Below, one piece after another: positions 24,864 to 32,607 of a stretch of DNA of 33,283 nucleotides; position 1 is the stretch's first letter, and every line of letters begins with the position of its first letter. The stretch spans positions 1 through 33,283 of the forward strand of contig JALRHB010000004.1 in assembly GCA_023253245.1 (NCBI GenBank). Direction: 5' to 3'. A program made the position numbers and the translations under genes. Under the pieces are notes generated by a model. That model did not search any database, was not told where the DNA came from, and worked only from the letters and a program-made list of their open reading frames with translations. This DNA is from Polynucleobacter sp. GTDB taxonomy: Bacteria > Pseudomonadota > Gammaproteobacteria > Burkholderiales > Burkholderiaceae.

Positions 24864-25547
24864 CTAAAGAATTGCCACTATCTCACTTAATGAACGTCCC
24901 TCATAGTTAGGGCGTTCCCCAATCTCTTCGAAGGGATGAGCCAAACGATTTACCCAAAATACATCAACACCAAACCATTTGGCTGCCAAGGCATCCCAGG
25001 CATTACTAGAAACAAACAGGATGTCCTGCTTTTGTACGGAGAAGGCTTTTAATAAGAGCTCATAGACCTGTGGTGCTGTTTTAAATAATCGCACCTCTTC
25101 TACAGTAAGCAAGCGATCAAGGTATGGGGCTAATCCGCCACTATTAACAACTGTAGCAAGCATTTCTTTACTGCCATTAGATAGAATGGCTGTGGATTTA
25201 TTGAGCTCTTTAATGGTTTTTAAAACACTGAGGCTATCTTCAAAAGCAGTGAGCTTGGCATATTGGCCCATGAGTCGCTCCTCATACTCAGGGGTAAGAG
25301 TCAAAGCCATTCGCTTACAAACATAACGCAAAGATAAAATAGTGATATCCCAGAAAGGTAAGTAGTGCTTGCTTCCAGCGGGGTTAGGATCACTCATCGT
25401 CACTAAACGTGTGTATTCAATTTGACGATCACGCCACATCAGCGCCAATGCTTGACCATTCCCAGGAAATAACTCTTCAGCAAGCTGGCCAATTGAATAA
25501 ACATCAAATAGGGTACCGTATGCATCAAAAGCAATGAGCTTATACAT
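24864..25547 (-). CDS. Haloacid dehalogenase type II family hydrolase
   Basis: 227 aa from ATG 25547, which gives the family start MYKLIAFDAYGTLFD; a TTG 45 bases upstream would add residues unlike the family. HAD motif I holds nucleophile Asp8 and Asp/Gly-Thr, motif II is AILSNGS, motif III Lys is in LFKTAPQVYELLL, and the dehalogenase-specific SSNAWDALAAKWFG follows. This SSNxWD box is typical of (S)-2-haloacid dehalogenases, which replace the halogen by hydroxide through an aspartyl ester. Natural substrate unknown; halide substrates are inferred from the box only. Confidence 0.9.
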   Translation of the reverse strand: MYKLIAFDAYGTLFDVYSIGQLAEELFPGNGQALALMWRDRQIEYTRLVTMSDPNPAGSKHYLPFWDITILSLRYVCKRMALTLTPEYEERLMGQYAKLTAFEDSLSVLKTIKELNKSTAILSNGSKEMLATVVNSGGLAPYLDRLLTVEEVRLFKTAPQVYELLLKAFSVQKQDILFVSSNAWDALAAKWFGVDVFWVNRLAHPFEEIGERPNYEGRSLSEIVAIL

Positions 25548-25658
25548 TCTGAAATCTTTCTCTACTAATTGATATTTTTGTTTGTTTGACAATAAATTAA
25601 TCTACCGCCCAAAAGATGAGCCCTTTATGGGTTAGGCCAATATAGCCTACTTAAAGAC

Positions 25659-26501
25659 TTACTCTCCAACGACAGCTTGAACCTGGCGGGTTTTAATCCA
25701 CTGAATAATCGCCTTAGTAGCAAGCTCTTCTCTGCCGCCCATGGAATGAAGATGGGTGCCCCCACAAATATCTCCAGTGCCTTCGCCACCCTTTACAGTA
25801 ATGAGATTATTTTTAGAATACGCCACAACTGTTGAGTAGGGCGTATGTGGACATTGATCATCTCCATGATGAATATTGAGTACAGGGGCTTTCAATTCCG
25901 ACATATCAAATGACTCAACTGAGGAGCCATACCCCCTGTTGTAAGGACTAGCATTTGTCATCGATGCAGAATGAATACTTCCCTGTATTTCATTTCCGAG
26001 ATTCTTGGCCAGCCACTTGGATGAGATCGTTCCATAGCTGTGGCCCATCACATAAAAATTATTTATTCCATATTTTTCTTTTAACAGCGCAATGATTTTT
26101 CTGACATCATCAGCATGCTGTTTTGACGATCGATAGTCATCATTACAGGCGAGCGGCTTGTTGCCCGGCGCAACCTTATTTTCATCGCTTGGGCAATCCA
26201 TAACGACTAGCGCAATTCCTGCTTGAGCGAATAACTCCGTGTTGTTCTTTAAATAATTTAGATTGCGCTTCCAGTCATTCTCAGAATTAATATTGGCAAT
26301 TCCAGACCAGCCACGATAAAAGAGCAATGCAGTGTCTGAAGGGACTGATGGCTTTAGCAAAATCGCCCTTTGGATCACTGGGGATTTTGAAAAGACTCCA
26401 GACTCTCTTCCCGCATCCACTTCTAAAAGAATGGGTGTTATTGTTTGAGCAATAGCATGATTGAAACAAACTAGAGCGCAGATACTCAGCAACCATTTCA
26501 T
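25659..26501 (-). CDS. Secreted alpha/beta hydrolase
   Basis: 280 aa from ATG 26501, where AGGAA lies 8 bases upstream and a clean Sec signal peptide follows (MKWLLSICALVCFNHAIAQ); an ATG at 26522 would put residues before the signal. The nucleophile elbow GHSYG gives Ser155; likely partners are Asp214 or Asp215 (HHGDDQCP) and His250 or His252 (GGTHLHSMGG). Four to five cysteines in the mature part could form disulphides in the periplasm. It starts 11 bp after the patatin gene stops, so the two exported hydrolases are one operon. Substrate unknown; an esterase or lipase-like role is inferred. Confidence 0.85.
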   Translation of the reverse strand: MKWLLSICALVCFNHAIAQTITPILLEVDAGRESGVFSKSPVIQRAILLKPSVPSDTALLFYRGWSGIANINSENDWKRNLNYLKNNTELFAQAGIALVVMDCPSDENKVAPGNKPLACNDDYRSSKQHADDVRKIIALLKEKYGINNFYVMGHSYGTISSKWLAKNLGNEIQGSIHSASMTNASPYNRGYGSSVESFDMSELKAPVLNIHHGDDQCPHTPYSTVVAYSKNNLITVKGGEGTGDICGGTHLHSMGGREELATKAIIQWIKTRQVQAVVGE

Positions 26502-26512
26502 ATCAAAATTTC

Positions 26513-27619
26513 CTATGCCCAAAATGCTTTAATTTTTGGCCCCTCAACTTTTGACCGATCATAGCCTATCCGTAGAGCGCCAGCAATTTGTTTTGGGTCA
26601 AGCAAATTCACTCCCTGGGGCGTTCCCGCAACAATCCACATCGTTTTAGTTCCAGTTGCCTCTATATCTTTAATGTTTTGAGCAATAGGATGTGGGATGG
26701 TTGTTAAAATTGCGCCCGTGACACCGTCAGTCAAAGTAATAATCAAAGCCCTTTTAGAGCCAGCCACCAAATCAATGTGTGCGGGATTTGAGCAAATACC
26801 GCCATCCATCACATATCGTTGACCCAATAAGGTTGGCCCATCAACCCCAGGCAATGAACTACTTGCTGCGACCCCATGCGATAAGGGAATATTATTTTTT
26901 CTGGCAGTCAGCTGATTGACGACAATGCGCTCACCGGTATAGCAGTCAATACCGGTTGTATACATTCGACTGCTTGGCCAATCTTTTTTACTATCTCCGG
27001 TAAGCAATGCGGCTAATTTTTCAAGTCGGTCACCGTTTAGCTTATTATCAGAAGCCAATCCAGCATGGCCGATAACTCTCCGCGTCTCAATGCTGCCATC
27101 GACTGCACTCATATTGATTCGATCGGCTCTTAATTGACTCAAATTTGGCTTGGCTACAGGGGCAAGCTTTGCAAGAATTTCAGGAAACTTAGCAAAAAAT
27201 TCGAATTCAGTTCGCAAGCGCAAAAATTCTCCTGACAATAATGAAGAGCCCATATATGATCCAGCCGAAGTCCCAACAAGCATCTCTGGGAGCCTAATCA
27301 TGTCCAGGCCCTGTTCAATCAAGCCATGAAAAAATCCGCAATACCAAGCAATGTAGTACTCGCCACCACCGCCTAGCACCAAAGTTCGATCCATTCCTTT
27401 TGCAAACCTTGAAACTGTCGGCTTGGTGGCAATTGGAATTGCCAAGCCATCTTCGGCATATAAATTTTTTGTTATTTCTAGCGCCTTAATTTCGAGCGTT
27501 GATTTTGGAGAATTTGACTGGGCATATGCAGACTCTAGCGGGGCTCCAGCAGCGCCAATAAGCGATGCCGATCCTAATGCGGAAGTTTTTAAGAAATTGC
27601 GACGGGAAGACTGAGTCAT
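26513..27619 (-). CDS. Tat-exported patatin-like phospholipase
   Basis: 368 aa. The start MTQSSRRNFLKTSALG carries a twin-arginine motif, then a hydrophobic stretch and AYAQ cleavage near 34. The patatin domain shows the oxyanion loop LVLGGGGEYYI (81-90), the nucleophile elbow GTSAG (Ser118) and the catalytic DGG with Asp272 (YVMDGGICSN). Patatins are Ser-Asp dyad lipid acyl hydrolases. Folded export by Tat suggests a periplasmic or outer-membrane target. GAGG lies before the ATG and a good promoter upstream. Cotranscribed with the secreted alpha/beta hydrolase behind it. Confidence 0.9.
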   Translation of the reverse strand: MTQSSRRNFLKTSALGSASLIGAAGAPLESAYAQSNSPKSTLEIKALEITKNLYAEDGLAIPIATKPTVSRFAKGMDRTLVLGGGGEYYIAWYCGFFHGLIEQGLDMIRLPEMLVGTSAGSYMGSSLLSGEFLRLRTEFEFFAKFPEILAKLAPVAKPNLSQLRADRINMSAVDGSIETRRVIGHAGLASDNKLNGDRLEKLAALLTGDSKKDWPSSRMYTTGIDCYTGERIVVNQLTARKNNIPLSHGVAASSSLPGVDGPTLLGQRYVMDGGICSNPAHIDLVAGSKRALIITLTDGVTGAILTTIPHPIAQNIKDIEATGTKTMWIVAGTPQGVNLLDPKQIAGALRIGYDRSKVEGPKIKAFWA

Positions 27620-27644
27620 GCTAGCCTCTTAAATGATTCATGAA

Positions 27645-27674
27645 TTTATAGCACTGCAAATAACTACTATTCAA
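27645..27674 (-). promoter_or_regulatory. Sigma-70-like promoter of the patatin operon
   Basis: On the minus strand TTGAAT (27674-27669), an 18-base spacer and TATAAA (27650-27645), with an extended -10 TG one base before it. Transcription would start near 27637, about 18 bases before the patatin ATG, leaving just room for the GAGG ribosome site. Confidence 0.5.
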
Positions 27675-27729
27675 ATATTGATTATGGTCGGCCCTAGCAG
27701 TGTTTAATGCTTTAACTTCACTGACTTAT

Positions 27730-27939
27730 CTAATCATCCCACGGAAAGCGTTGGCGAGATAATTCCTCCATGATTTCGCGCTTACTAAGGGCTGCCTTTC
27801 TTTGATCATGAGCACCCTTGGACTGGGGCGATTTTTCTGTACTAGCTTGATCTGTATTTTTACCAGGCTCTGCAGTTGAAAGCTCGGAAAAATCAGCGCC
27901 TATCTGGTTTGCTTTATCTGGATTAGATTGATTAGTCAT
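27730..27939 (-). CDS. Small hydrophilic protein of unknown function
   Basis: 69 aa, no membrane segment and no cysteine. The first 45 residues are polar and low in order-forming residues (Asn, Gln, Ser, Lys rich); the last 25 look like a conserved helical end, SKREIMEELSRQRFPWDD. A disordered tail plus a short conserved C terminus suggests a binding peptide. No strong ribosome site. It lies 37 bp after the MAPEG gene on the same strand and may be cotranscribed. I do not recognise a family. Confidence 0.62.
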   Translation of the reverse strand: MTNQSNPDKANQIGADFSELSTAEPGKNTDQASTEKSPQSKGAHDQRKAALSKREIMEELSRQRFPWDD

Positions 27940-27976
27940 ATTTTTTATTTAACAATTCTTTTCTTTTATACACAAG

Positions 27977-28375
27977 CTATCCGAGGAGCTTATATAAAGA
28001 CCATCCCAAATTCAATACGACCAGAGAAATTAAGGTATTGAATGTAAATTTCATGCCAAGCACCCGCTTACTAAAATCAGGTGGCGGAATATTTATCCCC
28101 CGAGCATGAATCACGCGACCGATGATGAGGGTTATGCCAAAAATAGCAACTAGCCACCAAGGTGCGCCATTGAGCTCAAGACAAGCAATCAAAATAATTC
28201 CGATTGGAACATATTCGGCAAAATTTCCTTGAGCACGAATCGCCCTCTCTAAATCCTCATGACCACCGCTACCTAAACCTATTTTATTTTTTCTCCTCAG
28301 GCTAATTACTGAAAATGAGAGTTTGATAAAGATGATGGTTAATACGGAAGCAATAATTGAGGTAATAATAAGCAT
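27977..28375 (-). CDS. MAPEG family membrane protein
   Basis: 132 aa with four predicted membrane helices (about 2-24, 55-75, 76-92 and 108-130). The MAPEG signature is visible after the first loop: ERAIRAQGNFAEYVPIGIIL, with the Arg-Gln/Glu-Asn pattern used by eukaryotic members for glutathione. AGGA precedes the ATG at good spacing. Bacterial MAPEG proteins are mostly uncharacterised; glutathione transferase or peroxidase activity is possible but not shown. Followed by the 69-aa gene on the same strand. Confidence 0.9.
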   Translation of the reverse strand: MLIITSIIASVLTIIFIKLSFSVISLRRKNKIGLGSGGHEDLERAIRAQGNFAEYVPIGIILIACLELNGAPWWLVAIFGITLIIGRVIHARGINIPPPDFSKRVLGMKFTFNTLISLVVLNLGWSLYKLLG

Positions 28376-28481
28376 GGGGATCCTATATATTTTTTAAATT
28401 CTAGTGAGCGAAATTGGAATCACCCCAATAATATTCTTCGCAGCCAGAAATAAATTTGACCCATGCTCAGAGCGTCTAATT

Positions 28482-29378
28482 CTATTTCCAATTTTTTGCC
28501 TGCTGCGACAGGTATCTTTTAAATACTTTTGCTATTGGGGAAAGTTTTTTACCCTTGGGAACAACAATGTGCCAACTTGACTCAATTGGAAATTCTTTAC
28601 ATTTTAAGATGGCCACTTCTTCTTGATCAGCTTTCTCGCCAAGAGAATGCTTTGACAATACAGCTATACCTAGTCCGCCAATCACAGCTTGTTTAATTGC
28701 CTCATTGCTCCCAAGCTCTAATCTGATATTTGGCTTCATTTTTACTCTTTTAAAGTAGGCATCTGTTGCCATCCTAGTGCCAGAACCCTTCTCTCTAAGA
28801 ATAAATTTTTCATTTTTTAACAGCTGAAGATCAATGGATTTCTTCCTGCCCAAGGGATGGTCTCTAGAAGCAACCAATAACAGGGGGTTTGGCATAAACA
28901 CCTCATCTTCTATATCAACGTGCAGTGGTGGTTGTGACATGATGTAAAAATCATCCAAGTTCTCTTCTAATCTTTTAACCACACCATCACGATTGAGCAC
29001 CTCCAAGGAAATGTCTATTTGAGGATACTTCGCACAAAAAGCTCCTAATATTCTTGGGATGAAATATTTTGCAGTACTCACCACCGCGACTCTTAACTTA
29101 CCCCGCGTTAACCCTTTGATGCTATCAACTTCTTGCTCAAAAGCGCCCCACTCTTGGGAGATCGCTCTAGCAGTTTTTGCCAATTCGAGGCCCATTTGAG
29201 TTAAATGTACTTTTCTGGCCACTACTTCATAAAGTGGCACTCCAATAGCATCGCTAATCTCTTTAAGGCACATAGATGCCGTAGGTTGGGTAACGTGCAC
29301 CATACGAGCAGCTGCACTCACGCTACCAGTGTCTGCTAAAGCCAAAAAAAGACGTAATTGTCGAAAAGTAATATTCAT
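28482..29378 (-). CDS. LysR-family regulator (CbbR/CmpR-like), divergent from sbtA
   Basis: 298 aa. The N-terminal winged helix-turn-helix is at about 3-62 (FRQLRLFLALADTGSVSAAA; VTQPTASMCLKEISDAIG), followed by a linker helix and a periplasmic-binding-like effector domain (about 90-290). The protein is CbbR/CmpR-like in its start and length. It is transcribed away from the bicarbonate transporter gene with 84 bp between the start codons, the classic arrangement for a LysR regulator and its target. Effector is unknown; by analogy with CbbR and CmpR it may sense a photorespiratory or central-carbon metabolite. An inverted repeat touches its own start codon, which would allow autoregulation. 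Confidence 0.9.
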   Translation of the reverse strand: MNITFRQLRLFLALADTGSVSAAARMVHVTQPTASMCLKEISDAIGVPLYEVVARKVHLTQMGLELAKTARAISQEWGAFEQEVDSIKGLTRGKLRVAVVSTAKYFIPRILGAFCAKYPQIDISLEVLNRDGVVKRLEENLDDFYIMSQPPLHVDIEDEVFMPNPLLLVASRDHPLGRKKSIDLQLLKNEKFILREKGSGTRMATDAYFKRVKMKPNIRLELGSNEAIKQAVIGGLGIAVLSKHSLGEKADQEEVAILKCKEFPIESSWHIVVPKGKKLSPIAKVFKRYLSQQAKNWK

Positions 29379-29401
29379 AAGTTTTTACTGATATAAAACT
29401 T
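29379..29401. promoter_or_regulatory. Candidate LysR-type operator 1
   Basis: AAGTTTT (29379-29385) and AAAACTT (29395-29401) are exact reverse complements 9 bases apart, directly against the LysR start codon. Position and spacing (T-N11-A-like core inside the repeat) fit a LysR recognition site that also represses its own gene. Confidence 0.45.
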
Positions 29402-29410
29402 TTGTTTTTT

Positions 29411-29445
29411 TGATTTTACCTTATATGTTTATTTTCCTAAAATCA
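29411..29445. promoter_or_regulatory. Candidate LysR-type operator 2 or leader hairpin before sbtA
   Basis: TGATTTTA (29411-29418) and TAAAATCA (29438-29445) are exact reverse complements 19 bases apart, ending 17 bases before the sbtA ATG. It may be an activation site near the sbtA promoter, or an RNA hairpin in its leader just before the AAGGA ribosome site (29451-29455). Confidence 0.38.
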
Positions 29446-29462
29446 GAGCAAAAGGAAAATTT

Positions 29463-30422
29463 ATGACAAACCTATTAGATCCCTCAATTTTATTTTTCAT
29501 TTTTGGAATTTTTGCCGGTCTTATTAAATCTAATCTTGAAATTCCTCAACCGATCTCTCGTTTTCTCTCTCTATATCTTCTAATGGCACTAGGATTAAAA
29601 GGTGGCTTTGCTTTAAATAAGTCAGGATTCACCTCAGAAATTGGAATTAGCCTTGGTTTAGCAATTACCTTAGCCATCATCATTCCATTACTAGGCTACA
29701 ACTTGCTAAAACATAGGCTCGACAAACTGGATGCCGCCGCAATTGCTGCCACTTATGGATCCATTAGTGCGGTCACCTTTATAACAACGACGCAAGTTTT
29801 GGATCAAACAGGCATTCATTATGGCGGTCATATGGCTGCGGCAATGGCACTAATGGAGTCTCCCGCCATCATCATCGCGATAATTCTTGCTAATCGTATT
29901 CGGCAACAACGGCAGGGTACCGCCAGCCCGAACACCTCTCTAGGAAAAGTACTTCATGAATCATTTACTGATGGTGGGCAACTTTTACTACTAGGATCAT
30001 TAGCTGTGGGCTTGATTTCGGGGGATTCAGGCCATAAAGTCATGGCACCATTTTCAATTGATTTATTCAAAGGCCTGCTCGCATTCTTCTTGTTAGATAT
30101 GGGCTTAATTGCTGCGAGAAGTATTGGTGAGCTCAAGGGCAAGCCCCCAGTCACACTGGTATATGCTTTTATTGCGCCCCCGATTCACGCAATAATTGCT
30201 CTTAGCTTATGCCACTTATTTTATGTGCCGCTTGGTGACACAATTCTTTTGATGATTTTGGCAGCAAGTGCATCATATATTGCGGTACCGGCAGTTCTGC
30301 GCCATGCGATGCCTGAGGTGAATCCCGCCTTATATATGGCAATGTCGCTGGGGATTACTTTTCCTTTAAACATCATTTTAGGAATTCCTATCTATAGCGC
30401 CATTGCCAAGTATTTTGCTTAA
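29463..30422 (+). CDS. SbtA-type sodium-dependent bicarbonate transporter
   Basis: 319 aa, all hydrophobic, about ten helices in two related halves. Family elements are visible: LDPSILFFIFGIFAGLIKSN at the start, LYLLMALGLKGGFAL, ATYGSISAVTFITT in the first half and AASASYIAVPAVLRHAMPE in the second (paired small-residue breaks that form the ion site). It is the family of cyanobacterial SbtA, a high-affinity Na+/HCO3- symporter, but shorter than the roughly 370 residues of those proteins. AAGGA precedes the ATG. Expression is probably set by the divergent LysR protein. The DUF6671-like gene follows after 15 bp. Confidence 0.9.
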   Translation: MTNLLDPSILFFIFGIFAGLIKSNLEIPQPISRFLSLYLLMALGLKGGFALNKSGFTSEIGISLGLAITLAIIIPLLGYNLLKHRLDKLDAAAIAATYGSISAVTFITTTQVLDQTGIHYGGHMAAAMALMESPAIIIAIILANRIRQQRQGTASPNTSLGKVLHESFTDGGQLLLLGSLAVGLISGDSGHKVMAPFSIDLFKGLLAFFLLDMGLIAARSIGELKGKPPVTLVYAFIAPPIHAIIALSLCHLFYVPLGDTILLMILAASASYIAVPAVLRHAMPEVNPALYMAMSLGITFPLNIILGIPIYSAIAKYFA

Positions 30423-30437
30423 GAATTTCAAATAAAT

Positions 30438-31292
30438 ATGTCCAGATACCTTAAACCTTATTTTGGATTGCAAGCAAGCCTGTTAACGCAACATGGCAAA
30501 GAAGCCATTATTTCTCCCGAACTACTTAGTACAAATGGACTGGAGGTAATTCATGTCAATAACTATGACACAGATAAATTGGGAACCTTTACTCGCGATA
30601 TTCCTAGATATGGCTCGCAGCTTGATGCCGCCAGAAAAAAGGCGAGAATTGGTATGGCGCTCTCTGATACCAAAATCGGAATTGCTAGTGAAGGGGCGTT
30701 TGGGAACGACCCATATACCGGCTTGCTCCCTTGGAATTACGAATTAGTAATCCTGATTGACGACACTCGCAATCTAGAAATTACTGGCTTTTATGGCGGG
30801 GAGGCACAAAGTGCGAGCAAGCAGGTAACTAGCTGGGATGAGGTAATTGCCTTCTTACCTGAAGCCCAATTTCCAAGTCACCAATTAGTCATAAGGCCTG
30901 ATGATGAATATCACCCTCTTTGCCGCAAAGGAATCAACACAATTGATTCCCTTGAGCTAGCTTACCACTGGGCTAAAAATCTCTCTAAAAACGGCAACAT
31001 TTTTTTGGAGAATGATCTGCGCGCTCATACAAACCCCACGCGTATAGCAAATATTTTAAAAGCTACACAAGACCTAGCCAAGAAATTGAACTCGCTTTGT
31101 CCAAAATGTGAATCCCCCGGATTCTCGGTTACTAAAACTAAAAAAGGTTTACTTTGCGCTAATTGTGGAGCCTCCACAAATCTACCTATTTCTAATATCT
31201 GGTCATGCTTAAACTGTAGGCACACAAAAGAAATTGCGATTACCAATCAAGCCGCAGCTGATCCATCAAGATGCAATTACTGCAATCCCTAA
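30438..31292 (+). CDS. DUF6671-like protein with C-terminal zinc ribbons
   Basis: 284 aa, soluble. Residues 1-195 form a mixed alpha/beta domain of unknown function with polar, conserved-looking segments (VNNYDTDKLGTFTRDIPR; GIASEGAFGNDPY; WNYELVILIDD; NGNIFLENDLRAHTNPTR). The last 65 residues carry four CxxC pairs: Cys221/224, 240/243, 257/260 and 279/282, enough for two zinc sites. I match it to DUF6671 from memory with moderate certainty. It starts 15 bp after sbtA, so the pair is almost certainly cotranscribed; cyanobacteria have the PII-like regulator SbtB in this place. An enzyme or a regulator of the transporter are both possible. Confidence 0.78.
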   Translation: MSRYLKPYFGLQASLLTQHGKEAIISPELLSTNGLEVIHVNNYDTDKLGTFTRDIPRYGSQLDAARKKARIGMALSDTKIGIASEGAFGNDPYTGLLPWNYELVILIDDTRNLEITGFYGGEAQSASKQVTSWDEVIAFLPEAQFPSHQLVIRPDDEYHPLCRKGINTIDSLELAYHWAKNLSKNGNIFLENDLRAHTNPTRIANILKATQDLAKKLNSLCPKCESPGFSVTKTKKGLLCANCGASTNLPISNIWSCLNCRHTKEIAITNQAAADPSRCNYCNP

Positions 31293-31390
31293 AGCTATGC
31301 AATCTCAACACAGACAATTAACTCTCCTTCTGTGACTTATAAATTCGTAAGGCCCGGGGCGAAATCGACCAGAGCCTTGAATGCCTGACT

Positions 31391-31852
31391 CTACCTGTAA
31401 GACTTATAAATGCTGGGCTTGCCATTTAGTCCAATAAGCAAAACATCATAAGGGTCTTTTCTACCCTTATATTCAGGACCATCCATCCCTGGAGAGCCAA
31501 CGGGCATAGCGGGAACTGCCAGTCCAATTGCTTTAGGTTTTTCTGCCAAAAGTCGCTTGATCTCTTTAGCGGGAACATGGCCCTCAATGGCATATCCCTC
31601 AATGAATGCAGTATGACAAGAACCAAACTGAATTGGCATTCCCAATTTCTTGCGAATTTCATCATTGCCATCTGTATAAGCTTTCACGGCAAAGCCATTC
31701 TTTTCCAGATGGTCAGCCCAATCTTTACAACAACCACAAGTAGGGCTCTTCCACATCGTAATGACAGGCTTTGGCGTTACAGCAAAACTCAAGGTTGGCA
31801 ATAGAGCTAATCCTAAAGAAATGAGTCTTCTTTGTTGATTTATTTGTTTCAT
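31391..31852 (-). CDS. DUF411 family metal-binding protein
   Basis: 153 aa. A signal peptide (about 1-24) leads to a periplasmic domain with the DUF411 signature MWKSPTCGCCKDWADHLE (Cys39, Cys41, Cys42), then the conserved GSCHTAFIEGYAIEGHVPA (Cys79, His80, His92) and GLAVPAMPVGSPGM. The family is common beside copper-resistance genes and is thought to bind Cu(I)/Cu(II); function is not proven. It follows, on the same strand, a membrane protein with a Met/His tail and a His-rich secreted protein, which supports a copper role. Convergent with the DUF6671-like gene, with 98 bp between; no clear terminator is seen there. Confidence 0.9.
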   Translation of the reverse strand: MKQINQQRRLISLGLALLPTLSFAVTPKPVITMWKSPTCGCCKDWADHLEKNGFAVKAYTDGNDEIRKKLGMPIQFGSCHTAFIEGYAIEGHVPAKEIKRLLAEKPKAIGLAVPAMPVGSPGMDGPEYKGRKDPYDVLLIGLNGKPSIYKSYR

Positions 31853-31903
31853 CTTTTAACTATCACTTTCTTTAAGCGAAGATTGCCCTTGCGGGCAACC
31901 CCC

Positions 31904-32548
31904 TCATTTGTGGGTATGTCCTTGGGTATTCATTGGCATCTGTCCACCACTCATGGGCATTTGATTAACAGACATGTTGCCCATCATTTGCTGATGTTGT
32001 TTCATCATCTTTTCATGCTCTTCTGGGTGGCAAAACTCATGGTCATCAGCACTAGAACTCATTTGATGAACGCCAGTGCCTTTGTAACCAAGAATGCCGG
32101 GATCAAGCATGCCTGCAATCATAGCAATATGGCCAAACACCAAAAATAGGGCAACGCAGATTGCGTGGATTTTTAATTTGCCCATTTGATCTAGCGCCTT
32201 ATTCACCACACCCATCTCTTGTAAGGCAATCCAAATGAGTGGCAATCCTGCAATAACATAAGTACCAACCGCAATCACATCAATTACTGTTCTCCACTCA
32301 CCTGCTTTAGTAATGGGAACTACCGCATTAGTTATGATGTAAATAATGATGCCAATAAAGTACACACCAACGGCAATCCCGGAAAAGCGATTCAGGTAAT
32401 AAATAGCTCCATCAAACTTACGAGTAAATAGTAAATACAACTCGGTAATTGCTAGAGTCTCAGCCAGAATAACTGGGATGGCCATAAAAATAATTAAATT
32501 CCAGGGCTGATTGACAGCCAATAACTCCATATAGTGAGTCATATTCAT
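31904..32548 (-). CDS. Four-helix membrane protein with Met/His-rich C-terminal tail
   Basis: 214 aa from ATG 32548, where GGAGA lies at good spacing; the longer frame to 32587 has no family-like start. Four membrane helices at about 17-41, 56-79, 87-109 and 128-148. The tail (155-214) is soluble and packed with metal ligands: a CHPEEHEK segment, MMKQHQQMMGNM, repeated QMPM units and a final HTHK. Such Met/His tails bind copper in other proteins. I do not recognise a named family; transport, electron transfer or copper storage are open. It lies between the His-rich secreted protein and the DUF411 gene on one strand. Confidence 0.8.
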   Translation of the reverse strand: MNMTHYMELLAVNQPWNLIIFMAIPVILAETLAITELYLLFTRKFDGAIYYLNRFSGIAVGVYFIGIIIYIITNAVVPITKAGEWRTVIDVIAVGTYVIAGLPLIWIALQEMGVVNKALDQMGKLKIHAICVALFLVFGHIAMIAGMLDPGILGYKGTGVHQMSSSADDHEFCHPEEHEKMMKQHQQMMGNMSVNQMPMSGGQMPMNTQGHTHK

Positions 32549-32607
32549 AAGATTTCTCCGATAGATAGCAGTGGCGAAGCGCCACAAAAAATTAGTTAAA
32601 ACAAAAA

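Noticed and set aside
31334..31411. Direct repeat GACTTATAAAT at 31334-31344 and 31401-31411
   Set aside because: Only 11 bases, AT-rich, and the second copy is within the end of the DUF411 coding region; no sign of an attachment site or insertion.
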